Shown one piece after another: positions 43,380-54,442 of a DNA stretch of 64,000 nucleotides. The stretch is from NCBI GenBank assembly GCA_963931865.1, contig OZ007508.1, forward strand, positions 9,546,781 through 9,610,780, written 5' to 3'. The DNA is from Axinella damicornis. Lineage: Eukaryota > Porifera > Demospongiae > Axinellida > Axinellidae. The translations under genes and the position numbers were made by a program. Within the stretch, counting starts at the first letter, position 1. Each line of letters begins with the position of its first letter. Below the pieces are notes generated by a model. It saw only the letters and a program-made list of their open reading frames with translations. It was not told the origin of the DNA and ran no database searches.

Positions 43380-44640
43380 TGCACCACATGAGAATGCTCA
43401 CCTTCGTCTGATGGTTCATGTCTGCTCCTCTGCTGAGGAGCTCCTCAACAATCAGGTCATGCCCCTTCCAGCTGGCAATATATATAACGCTGTCCGGCCA
43501 TCCTGTACATGTAAAGGGGAACAAGATAGGACCAGAAGTACTGAACCAAATGAAAATAATACCTCCCACCATCTTACATGGTGGAACCTCATGATCACAC
43601 ATTGTGCTGCACACACATTCCTTTAGGATCAAGATAACATTCCATTATGTTATACAAACCAGAACCAGTCAAATGTGTTCACTGGATCAAAGTCTGGAAA
43701 TTAATGTGGTAACCTTATCAATGTCAACTTTGAAAGTCATTATGCACAATAAAATATTTCTGGTAGGCATGTGTCGAACGTTACTATACAGCGATTCTAC
43801 AGTGTCAGGTCACACTTCAAGTACTTTCAGCGACAGCCCCTACCTAGGAATGAGCTGTAAAATTGGGATTCTCACAAAGAAAGCAAACGCTGTTGTGGTG
43901 GAGGAGTGAAATGCAAGTACACTCATTTCACACCAGAGCAAAGACAGCCAAGTACACAGCTGAATGTGGCAATACAGCTACGACCTACTTCACTTTGCAA
44001 GTTGTATTTTCACTCATGCAACTACCATAAATTTAGCCCATTCGCATTTCCTTAACCACATACTAATTATGGCATGTGAATACATACGTACATCCTCACA
44101 TGAGTTATCCTAATATTGGTTGCTCGGTGTTATATGGAGTATACATTATTCTCAGGATGTAAACATACACTTAGTGTACCCACCCACACACACTGTACAC
44201 ATGCAAGTCACATGACACACTCATACTTGCACAATCTGTTGTCTGCAGGGGAAACAGTTCACTGACTGTTGAAAGCAATCTAGAACTGTTCTGCTAAGTG
44301 CCTTCCAATACTGTGTTTGATGATTCAGCAAAAACAATGTGTGTATGGCCATTACATACCTAGTCAGCAGAGTTGTGAACTGTAATTGTGAACTGCTAAT
44401 TGTTTGTACAAAGGGACACCAACTGCATTGTCTTAGGCATGTGTTGTATATAGTATCCTAGCAACCTTGGACGTGAAAGCACGTACAAGGACTCTAGTCC
44501 TAGTGTGTGCCATCCATCAAATTCCAATCATCGTGTCAATCGCTGTCACAAATAAAAGGGACAGTCTATGGGTATTGGGACACACCATTTCAAGCTACCA
44601 CCTCTGACATTTGGGAGTGTCTATGGTTGAGGTAACTAAT
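43380..44640. repeat. Segmental duplication block, copy B
   Basis: Co-linear with 30600-32445 (see copy A) and shorter by several deletions. Copies lie about 12.8 kb apart, or about 6.5 kb if the BEL insertion is removed. Confidence 0.8.
43402..43502 (-). pseudogene. Ankyrin repeat exon with a 2-bp frameshift
   Basis: Acceptor (catgtacag) and donor (CGAAG|GTGAGC) are intact, but the exon is 101 nt, not 99. It reads DGRTALY, then the frame is lost at a TATATATAT run. Two bases fewer restores IASWKGHDLIVEELLSRGAD and MNHQTK. The extra TA is best explained by slippage, in the genome or in sequencing. With it, the protein would be truncated or the exon skipped; its 3n neighbours are in phase 0, so skipping would keep the frame. 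Confidence 0.7.
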
Positions 44641-44803
44641 TGTGCAAGTTTGTATAACCAGCTGGTCCCAGTTGTTGTTATGCAGACAAGATTATATTCT
44701 GCTCCAAAAATTACCCATCACGATTTTAAGTATTGATCACAAAATGTACCAAATCTACTAGCCTAGCTTGACTTGCTGCATTCAGTACACTCAGCCCCTC
44801 ACA

Positions 44804-45552
44804 ATGTCCCTTAACACTGTACACCTTGCATTCTTTAGTTTTGCATTGTGTACACTTGACCTCTGCATTATTGACATCAACAACACCAACAAGCCCCCAC
44901 TTGTTTTTGATATGTTTCCAAGGGGTGGAAAAATCAAGATGTGGAATCCAGATGAAATGACTGTCGATAGTAAGCTCAACTCTGGTTTGTAAGTGATACA
45001 GAGAATGGAATGGTTCACAAGTTCACAATCGATGGTCGCTATGTGAAATCTACTGACAGAACAAAAGTAATGCTCAACCGACCCAATGGCCTTTCAGTTG
45101 CTGGAGATGGAAACTTGTATGTGTGCGACAGTAACAACCACTGCATCCGTATTTTCAATCAACACCTTCTCTTGCTACAAACCTTCGGCTCTCTGGGTAC
45201 TGCACCTGGCATGTTCAACTGGCCAGACAATATTGATTTTGATTCCAGTGGACAATTCTACGTGACAGACTGCAGAAACAATCGCATCCAGTGTTTCACT
45301 AGTGATGGACAGCCAAAATGGTGCACTCGTACTGCTGGAGACCAACCAGGAGAACTGAGCCGCCCCAATGTAATGCAAGTAGTTGACAGTAAAATTTTTG
45401 TCACTGATGATAATGGAGTGTCTGTTTTCACCACGAATGATGAGTTTGTGATCCGATTCGCTGATATCAATGACATAAATGGCATTGCTGTGGATGAGGA
45501 TGGGTTTGTTTTTGTGTCTGATGTCCCACACAACAGAATCATTGTGTTTTGA
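44804..45552 (+). pseudogene. NHL-repeat protein, probably frameshifted
   Basis: From 45010 to the TGA at 45550 a 180-codon frame encodes NHL beta-propeller blades: LNRPNGLSVAGDGNLYVCDS then NNHCIRIF; MFNWPDNIDFDSSGQFYVTD then CRNNRIQCF; and a final blade ending VFVSDVPHNRIIVF. The blade also starts 5' of the ATG (VSDTENG), but that frame hits a stop. A second frame (44804-44989) ends ...SKLNSGL* where that blade should start. Loss of 4 nt in a TGTA repeat would explain both. Alternatively an acceptor at gatacag (about 45001) makes this the last exon of a larger gene. NHL propellers usually bind protein or RNA, often in TRIM proteins. Confidence 0.65.
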
Positions 45553-45738
45553 AGATTTTAGCATTAGCAACTGGACTGTCTTTTTGGATAGTTTCTGTAA
45601 TGAAAAGTGTAACAGTTCAACAAAACCATGGAATTGCTGTGGGTAAGAATGAGTTTGTGTTTGCATGCAATATTGTGTCTGATTCCCCACGTACAAAATC
45701 TTGAAGAATGTACTTTTACTGAGCTAACCACGCGGATG

Positions 45739-45861
45739 TAGCCTCTTTCCCAGGCCTACCCTGTTTTTTCTGTTCTTCGGTTTCTGTTGACAATAATACA
45801 CAGAATATTATCAACAGAACCGAAGAACAGAAAAAACGGGGTAGGCCTGGGAACGAGGCTG
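45739..45861. mobile_element. 122-bp palindromic TAGCCTCG-family element
   Basis: Inverted halves start TAGCCTCTTTCCCAGGCC and share the interior of the element at 4792-4967. acgcggat occurs on both flanks but offset by a few bases, so the target duplication is imperfect. Confidence 0.75.
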
Positions 45862-46097
45862 ATTAACGCGGATCGATGTCCAGCAAGCCTTGATTCATAT
45901 GAAGGGGCCTTAGAGGGTGGGTCGGTGCATGTGAAAGCAAGCAAGCATGCTATATCGAGTTGGTGACCCAACCGTTTTCTCTAGCTGATCGATTCCTCCC
46001 CCTACCATCCCCATCGGAACCACATTAGATATAATAGCATGTACCAAAAAGACTTGTTAATTAAAACCCTTTAAGCCCCATTGACGTCATATATATG

Positions 46098-46362
46098 AAG
46101 GGCGTGACACTTCCATAGACGTGACAGTCACAGCTGCGACCGGGCGCAAGAATTATTTGACTGCATTGCAGAAAGACTCTTGACCGTTTGACTGCACTGT
46201 GTTTCAGCCATTGACCGTTTGACCGTATGCACATCTTTTACACTTGAGTATATATAATACAGAAGAATACGTAGCGACTCCACCCCTATGTTAGTATGCA
46301 GGGTCAAAATGCCCAGTCGCAACTGTGACTACAGCGAATATGGGAGTGGGAGTGTCACCTCA
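46098..46362. mobile_element. MITE, GTCACTCCCATAG family, second copy
   Basis: Ends gcgtgacacttccatagac...gtcacagctgcgac and gtcgcaactgtgactac...gggagtgtcac mirror the element at 12716-13022. Confidence 0.7.
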
Positions 46363-46473
46363 CTTGCCTGTGTGGTATAAGGTATAAAAATTATGTCTTC
46401 AGTTCATTCTCTAGGATTACGTCCCTATAAGGATTTGGATGACTGGCAGAATCCTTGAAAAGTACAATTCATA

Positions 46474-46820
46474 TAGCCTTGTTACCAGGCTGTTCCCACC
46501 GCCAGTATAAATACGGTGGGGGAAGGAAAGCCTGGGAGAGCTGGTCAAGTGCGATGACATCCGGTAGACAGACGGTAAACACGGGGGGGGGGGGGGGTGA
46601 CCGACCATTACAATACCTGTATCAATCACCTGCCTTGCTGATATCCAACCTGTGGATGGACAGTACAAGAAAGGACATCAAGAATCTTCGTTGGGCACTG
46701 CCCTCCGTGTGTCTACCTGATGGCACCGCACGTGACCGGATCTCCCAGGCCTCGACCCCACCATATTTCATACTGCAAGCAATCAATACTGGCGGTGGGA
46801 ACGGCCTGGGAACGCGGCCA
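46474..46820. mobile_element. 347-bp TAGCCTCG-family element
   Basis: Ends tagccttgttaccaggc and gcctgggaacgcggcca. Flanking 9-mers are caattcata and aagttcata (7 of 9). A poly-G run of about 14 sits at the same internal place as in the copy at 18789-19350. Confidence 0.7.
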
Positions 46821-47149
46821 AAGTTCATAGATTAGCTAGCTAATTGGATATCCTTTTCTCTATGAAGTGCTTATTAGTCCCGCAGGAATTGCAATGGTTA
46901 GGGTCCATGGCCAGTGCCGAATGAGCATGTGTGTCTACTTTCTGCTGGACCAATATCCACTTCCTTTTGTTAAAGACTTGGTAGTGAAGTTTGTTTTACA
47001 CAATGCATGCAGATCAGTTTCAAGCATACTGCATACCTGGACAGCCCTCTCCGTTGGTAGCCAGTACCTAGTCTCGCAGGCCAGTCTGGCCTGCGGTACC
47101 CAACCCTCGAGATTCTGAAACTGTCAATGGTATATAAATAATGTACCTG

Positions 47150-47410
47150 ACAGTATGCCATTTCTAATCTTGCGTGGCCCAGACCCTTCCTGCAATGCAG
47201 GAAGGGTCTGGGCCACGCGAGACCATTTTATGCTGTGCATAGGTACGACATAGTCAGGTGAATCAATAATTTCCTGTCTGCAAAATATAACGGTTATCGT
47301 GAGTACTTATATATGAGGAACCAATCTGGTCATTTACATGCAGCTAAAGAGTTGGACATTCAAGTTAGCCACTAACGTCACCCTCAGACAGCAGAAAGGG
47401 CGAGATTTTG
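47150..47410. repeat. Duplicated block with hairpin insertion
   Basis: Homologous to 48410-48600. A hairpin of about 55-60 bp (47166-47224; arms tgcgtggcccagacccttcc and complement) is present here and absent at the paralogous point at about 48420-48433. Confidence 0.8.
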
Positions 47411-47865
47411 GGTAGAGACAAAAAATCAATATACGAAATAGTGTTACAGTTTATGAATTTTGGCACTGAGACTGCATAGCATAGTTGACGGATCTTAACT
47501 CAGCCTGTAGGGTTGTTGCTCCTCCTGTAAGAAGCACAATACACACTGCGGGGTTCATATGCAAAGTTACGAGTCGGTGGCCGCTGAAAAGTGTACTGGA
47601 AGTCACTCGGCGGATGACTCGGCAGATAACTTGAAGCTGGTAATACTGATCCAGCACTACTAGCAAAATTAATGGCTCCACTCCTCCCTCCTTGTCACAC
47701 CACCTCCTCCCTCCCCTTTACCTGTGATATATAGGTTGAAAATCGTCCTTGCCCCCTCCTGCTCCCTCCTTCCATTGGCAGTGGAGGTGAGTGGAGGGGA
47801 GAGGGGGCTACAGCAGGGAAAAGACTTGACTGGAATCATGGTGACATGCCAGGTTTCTTTTGGCT

Positions 47866-47874
47866 GTGTGTGTG

Positions 47875-47916
<42 letters not shown>

Positions 47917-47920
47917 TGAA
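47866..47920. repeat. (TG)n microsatellite
   Basis: TG repeat of about 45 bp. Confidence 0.95.
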
Positions 47921-48219
47921 TGAGTGAGTGAGTAAAAGAGAAAGTTCATCACAACGTAAAACACTCATTTCACTACAACTGGATACTATAGTCACTGAGC
48001 CATGGGCATAGGCATTGACCCCATCAGACCATCACTACACAACATGGTGGTGTGCTATTAATCGCAGCTCACATAATCACTTTTACGCACAGGCTCAACT
48101 GTCATACCAAGCGACTATATACAGTACCACACTCCCCCAAATACGCACATGACTTCGAGGGCTTGAAAACCTTTGTGCTTTGTGGTGAGTCTTGGGACTG
48201 TTGTCCAGAGATTCATCTG

Positions 48220-48251
<32 letters not shown>
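48220..48251. repeat. Poly-C tract
   Basis: C homopolymer of about 32 bp. Confidence 0.95.
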
Positions 48252-48253
<2 letters not shown>

Positions 48254-48589
48254 AGCTCCTTGCCCCTGGCCAGCATGTAATCACAGCTAGTACCTTCTGC
48301 ATCGTACTGTACGTCTCGGTAGTATGCCCTCGGAACTCATTCTCCGAAGAGGAAACACTACTGCCTATGCCCTCCGCTGCTTACATGACGGTTTCATGGT
48401 TCAAATGTGCCAGACAGTATGCCATTTCATGCTGTGCGTACACGTATGTACGACATACTCAGGTGAATCAATTCCATTCTGCAAACTATCGAAAGTAGTT
48501 ATACATGAGCCAAAGCATGAACCAACTGGGTCAATTACATGCGAGTTGGGCATTCAAGTTTGAATACATCAACGTCACCCTCAGAGAGA

Positions 48590-49560
48590 AGAACCGCACG
48601 AACCAGTGAACCGCACGAACCAGTGAACCCCACGAATCAGTGAACCTCACGAACCAGTGAACCGCACAAACCAGTGAACCGCACGAACCAGTGAACCGCA
48701 CGAACCAGTGAACTACACGAACCAGTGAACCGCACGAACCAGTGAACCTGCACGAACCAGTCAACCGCACGAACCAGTCAACCGCACGAACCAGTCAACC
48801 GCACGAACCAGTGAACCGCACGAACCAGTGAACCTCACGAACCAGTGAACCGCTTGAAAGAGCGAACCTCACGAACCAGTGAACCAGTGAACCAGTGAAC
48901 CACACTAACCAGTGAACCGCACGAACCAGTGAACCTCACGAACCAGTGAATCAGTGAACCGCACGAACCAGTGAACCTCACGAACCAGTGACCAGTGAAC
49001 CGCACGAACCAGAGAAACCTAACGAACCAGTGAACCAGTGAACCGCACGAACCAGTGAACTTCACGAACCAGCGAACCAGTGAACCGCACGAACCAGTGA
49101 ACCTCACGAACCAGTGAACCAATGAACCGCACGAACCAGTGAACCTCCCGAACCAGCGAACCAGTGAACCGCACGAACCAGTGAACCTCACGAACCAGCG
49201 AACCAGTGAACCGCACGAACCAGTGAACCAGTGAACCGCACGAACCAGTGAACCTCACGAACCAGTGAACCAGTGAACCGCACGAACCAGTGAACCTCAC
49301 GAACCAGTGAACCAGTGAACCGCACGAACCAGTGAACCTCACGAACCAGCGAACCAGTGAACCGCACGAACCAGTGAACCTAACGAACCAGCGAACCCGT
49401 GAACCGCACGAACCAGTGAACCTAACGAACCAGCGAACCAGTGAACCGCACGAACCAGTGAACCGCACGAACCAGGGAACCGCACAAACCAGTGAACCGC
49501 ACGAACCAGTGAACTAGTGAACCGCATGAACCAGTGAACCTCACGAACGCGAACCAGTGA
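48590..49560. repeat. 17-bp minisatellite
   Basis: About 1 kb of a 17-bp period (accgcacgaaccagtga) mixed with short gaaccagt half-units. Val/Arg/Phe/Gly ORFs on the minus strand are artefacts. Confidence 0.9.
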
Positions 49561-49639
49561 CGCACACGAAACACGTACGTACCTGGTGTACTGTGTATAG
49601 TAATGAACAGCACGTGAGTGACGCAGTCATGGGACAAGT

Positions 49640-52600
49640 TATATGGAGACCGCTCCCAAAAGAGGCGAGAGGGCATGCTACTTCCGATAGCACACATATA
49701 GACAGCATTGTGCTGAGTGTTACTAAAAGTAACGTTTCAGCTAGAGCACATGAAAGTTGGTGCCAGTACGTGTACAGGCCCCAAGTGAATGTTTTGGGTT
49801 AGTGTTACTTCCTGTGGTGTATGGATGTGCATTGGGAACAATCACTAGCCTCATTCCCAGGCCATTCCCACCACCAGCATTTCATTGCTTGCAGTCTGCA
49901 AGTACGGTGGGGGAAGGACTGGGAGATCTGGTCGCGTGCAATGCCATCAGGTACACAGATGGCAGACACACGGTGCTTTGCCCAACGAAGAATGTTGAGA
50001 TCATTCTTGTGCTGACGTCAGAGCATAACGGTGAGTGTTGGAACGTTCGCAACAGGTAGACGATCAACAGTTCATTGTTCACAATGCCCTCCGTGTGTCT
50101 GCCATCTGCCTACCTGACGTCATTGCAATGTGACCAGATATCCCAGTCCCTCCCCTGCCATATTCGCATATTGCCTGGGATCAAATAGTGGCAGTGGGAA
50201 TGACTTGGGAACATTATCCTTGTGCTGCAATGTATTGCTACAATCAATACAGTATTGATCATCACTAACAAGCAAGTAACCTTATTCCAGTCCACATCCA
50301 ACATACAGTTGAAAGTAAACCCTAAAAGAAAGAGCATTGTGTCAGCTTCGATCAGCCCAATTGCAACTGTCACTCTACATTGTGTCTGCTTCAGAAGCTG
50401 TTTCCAGCGTTTGTTTCAACTGCTGCTCCTCGATTGCATTCACTTCAGCTGCTGCTCCACAATCAATTGCGTCCTCGCTGCTCCCCGATTGCATCCGCTT
50501 CAGCAGCTGCTCCCCGATTGCATCTGCACCAGCTGCTGCTCCCCGATTATGTCCGCTCCAGCTGCTGCTACCCGAAGTTGTGTCCCCCGAAGTTGCTGCT
50601 TTCCAACTGCGTCGGTGTGCAGGCCCAGCCAGGTTCTAGCCCCTGCCCTACATTCTCAAGCATTCTTTGCAAAGTTCAAGGTTAGGAGGTAGTAAGAGTG
50701 TGCATCCCTATAGTCTAGTCACGCCCCTGAACATCCCACTTCCATTAATCACTCCAAGGGTAAATGTATCGAGCCACCGAAGGAGCGAGAGGGCATGCTA
50801 CTTCTGATAGCACACATATAGACGGCGTTGTGCTGAGTGTTACTAAAAATAACGTTTCCGCTAGAGCACATGAAAGTTGGTGCCGGTACGTGTACAGGCA
50901 CAATTTTTCCCCTACCAGGAGTGTACGTGCCCCAAGTGAATGTTTTGGGTTGTTGTAAGCTAGTGTTACTTCCTGTGGTGTATGGATGTGCATTGGGAAC
51001 AATCACTAGCCTCATTCCCAGGCCATTCCCACCCACCAGCATTTCATTGCTTGCAGTCTGCAAGTACGGTGGGGGAAGGCCTGGGAGATCTGGTAACGTG
51101 AATGCCATCAGGCACACAGATGGTAGACACACGGTGCTTTGCCCAACGAAGAATGTTGAGGTCATTCTTGTGCTGACGTCAGAGCATAACGGTGAGTGTT
51201 GGAACGTTCGCAACAGGTAGACGATCAACAGTTCATTGTTCACAATGCCCTCCGTGTGTCTACCATCTGCCGACCTGACGTCATTGCATGTTACCAGATA
51301 TCCCAGTCCCTCCCCCGCCATATTCGCATATTGCCTGGGATCAAATAGTGGCAGTGGGAATGACTTGGGAACATTATCCTTGTGTTGCAATGTATAAATA
51401 GGATTGTTACAATCAATACAGTATTGATCATCACTAACAAGCAAGTAACCTTAGTCCAGTCCACATCCAACATACAGTTGAAAGTAAACCCTAAAAGAAA
51501 GAGCATTGTGTCGGCTTCGATTAGCCCAATTGCAACTGCCACTCTACATTGTGTCTGCTTCAGAAGCTGTTTCCTGCGTTTGTTTCAACTGCTGCTCCTC
51601 GATTGCATTCACTTCAGCTGCTGGTCCACAATCGATTGCATCCTCACTGCTCCCCGATTGCATCCGCTTCAGCAGCTGCTCCCCGATTGCATCTAAACCA
51701 GCTGCTGCTCCCTCCGGTTGCTTCCGCTCCAGCTGCTGCTCCCCGATTATGTCCGCTCCAGCTGCTGCTCCCAGAAGTTGTGTCCCCCGAAGTTACTGCT
51801 TTCCAACTGCGTCGGTGTGCAGGCCCAGCCAGGTTCTAGCACCTGCCCTACATTCTCAAGCATTCTCTGCAAACTTCGAGGTTCGGAGGTTGTAAAAGTG
51901 TGCATCCCTATAGTCTAGTCACGCCCCTGAACATCCCACTTCCATTCATCACTCCAAGGGTACACGTATCGAGCCACCGAAGGAGGCATGCAATTTCCGA
52001 TAGCACACGTATAGACGGCATAGTGCTGAGTGAAATGTTTCCGCTAGAGACGTAAAAGTGGGTGCACGGTACGTGTACAGGCACAATTTTTCCCCTACCA
52101 GGAGTGTACGTGCCCCAAGTGAATGTTTTGGGTTGTTGTAACCTAGTGTTACTTCCTGTGGTGTATGGATGTGCAATCACTAGCCTCATTCCCAGGCCAT
52201 TCCCACTACCAGCATTTCATTGCTTGCAGTCTGCAAGTACGGTGGGGGAAGGCCATGGGAGATCTGGTCACGTGCAGTGCCTCAGGAAGACAGATGGTAG
52301 TCACACAGAGGGCGGTGCCCAATGAAGAATCTTGAGGTCATTCTTGTGCTGACGTCGAGAGCATCACGGATGTTGGAACGTTCGCAAAGGCAGACGATCA
52401 ATACTGTTCATTGTTCACAATGCCCTCCGTGTGTCTACCCTCTGCCTACCTGATGTCATTGCTTGTGACCAGATCTCCCAGGCCCTCCCCTGCTATATTC
52501 GTATACTGCAAATGATCAAATACGTAGTGGCGGTGGGAATCGCCTGGGAACATTCTCTTTGTGGTGCATTGTACAAACAGGAGTGTTGTTATTGCTGTTC
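49640..52600. repeat. Tandem array of a ~1.2-kb composite unit (about 2.7 copies)
   Basis: Units begin near 49640, 50761 and 51961. Each holds a gagggcatgctacttc segment, then a TAGCCTCG-family element (49846-50213, 51007-51373, 52181-52552). Units 1 and 2 then hold a gctgctgctccc minisatellite with the tail of the 601-1027 repeat. Unit 1 lacks about 27 bp (aatttttcccctaccaggag) present in units 2 and 3. Unit 3 is cut short. Confidence 0.85.
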
Positions 52601-52837
52601 GTGTTCTGTCTTCTATCAATTCAGTATTGATTAGCTAGGTAGCTATAGTTAAGTCTATGTGTTAATAGATTAGCTACTAATACAGTAAACTAGTTAACTA
52701 ACAAGGATTACTGTTCATATCAAGTGCACATGTGTAGTTGAGATATCCTAGAAGACGCTTTAAGTGATTATAAGTAAGAACTTGGACGTTTAAAAGAGGG
52801 GATGAGAGGAGGGTGTGCATTCAAGGCGGGGTATTAG

Positions 52838-53449
52838 TAGCCTCGTTCCCAGGCCTTCCACACCTCCAGCTTTTGATCGCTTCCAGTATGCAAAAACGGA
52901 GGGGGAAGGCCTGTGGAATCTTCTCATGTGATATGCGGCACGACCGCCATACATCGTCATGCCTCATATCAACAGTCAAAGACATGTACGAGACCGATCT
53001 TGCATTCCGCGCTAGCTATGAAGATGGGACAAGCGCCAACTGAGAGCTACACCGAGCGTATGAAGCATACCCAGGCTACAAGGCATGACTCCAAAGGGCT
53101 GCCGAGTGACAAATGTAAAAATACCCAGCTATGACGCAATCTTCCCGTGGAGTGAAAAGACGGCACTATTTGGAGTTTCACCCCTTGTATCACAGCTATC
53201 CCTCAGTGGTTTTGCTTCGAACCTGGATATGTTTTACAGGTAGGACCTACCTCTTCTCTGAAACTTGTTTCAGTTTTCTAGCTTCTCTGTAGCTGTGGAT
53301 GGGAATGTAAATAAGCTATTGCATCTAGAATCCGTGACGTCAGCTGTGCCACGTATCACGTGAGAAGATTCCCCAGGCCTTCCCCCTCCGTTTTCGCATA
53401 CTGGAAGCGATCAAAAGCTGGAGGTGTGGAAGGCCTGGGAACGAGGCTA
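52838..53449. mobile_element. 612-bp TAGCCTCG-family element with perfect 9-bp TSD and long TIRs
   Basis: Inverted arms of about 95 bp run from TAGCCTCGTTCCCAGGCC. Flanks gggtattag (52829-52837, 53450-53458) are identical. The interior has a 74-codon plus ORF with no recognised domain and no transposase. Confidence 0.9.
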
Positions 53450-54316
53450 GGGTATTAGTGGGAGACAATAATGTATGTAGACTTTAGCCATCTTCTCTCC
53501 AAGTGCATGGCCATTTCAAGCATTATCGTAAACGCTGATGTAACGTGACATAACATGGACCGGTCGAAAAGCCATGGATGACAATATGTAGTGGTGACAA
53601 TCGAGTGCTTATGCTATTGCTGCTCTGTTAGTGCAATTTTGAATCTGCTCTCGTAGAGAAGTGTGTCCTGGGAGCAGATTTGATCTTGGGTTCATTGCAA
53701 GAACAAGTGTTTCACCAATCTCGCCACGAAACAAAGTTACATGACCCATTAGCGGTATTTCTAAGAGCAGCATCTTCCAATCAATTTTCCTTGTCCTTTG
53801 GCACACTAAGCTCAAAACGTTTCTTCGATGCTTTTGAATTTGGTAGGCGTCTCATTGTCAGTAGCAAGAACTTTCATCGCTCGCTGGACTCAGTCATGCC
53901 TACATAAAATTTATGGAACCAAACTTCGCAGCTAGTTTACCGTATTTATACTGATACATCCAATCAAGGTACATCCAATCAAGGTAGATCCATCCAATCA
54001 GGTTACATCCAATTAAGAATTCCTTGAATTTCCACTAACCCAATTAAGAGGTAGCCTGATACTAATTATTGTGATTCCAATCTAAGATAGCAGAAATGCA
54101 CTTATCTAAACAGCATGAGTTCCAAGTAGGAATGAGGCTATTGTGCTTTTTTTCTCCAGTTATGCTATTTCACAATGCTCCAGATTATGTCCAATTATCC
54201 TCTTGCTATATTATTCTTATTCTCCGATTATGGTCTTGATATAGCGCACTTGAGATCCGAAGTACTGCTTGTTAGCCAGCGAGGTGGATATATCTTCAGT
54301 CTTCTATTTCTGAAAC
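53450..54316. other. No gene recognised
   Basis: Contains a short direct repeat of acatccaatcaaggt (53950-54010) and a decayed aggaatgaggcta end near 54128. Confidence 0.4.
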
Positions 54317-54442
54317 CTGTGGAGACTTCAGTCGGTCTAGTATTGAAAGTACAGACCGCACAGAGCTATAACCAGAATTACAACTAGCTAGATCACTCGA
54401 GTCTAGACTACTTTCGCTAGCAGCCTCACCACTGGAAGCCAT
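54317..54442 (-). CDS. Candidate first exon, Ser-rich
   Basis: From the ATG at 54442 it encodes 42 residues (MASSGEAASESSLDSSDLAS ... SVRSVLSILDRLKSPQ) to donor CCACAG|GTTTCA in phase 0. Acidic/serine-rich, then a short amphipathic helix. No family recognised, and following exons were not found. Could be chance. Confidence 0.35.

Noticed and set aside
48590..49560. Regularly spaced short repeats resembling a CRISPR array
   Set aside because: A continuous 17-bp tandem period without unique spacers, in a eukaryotic context with no cas genes.
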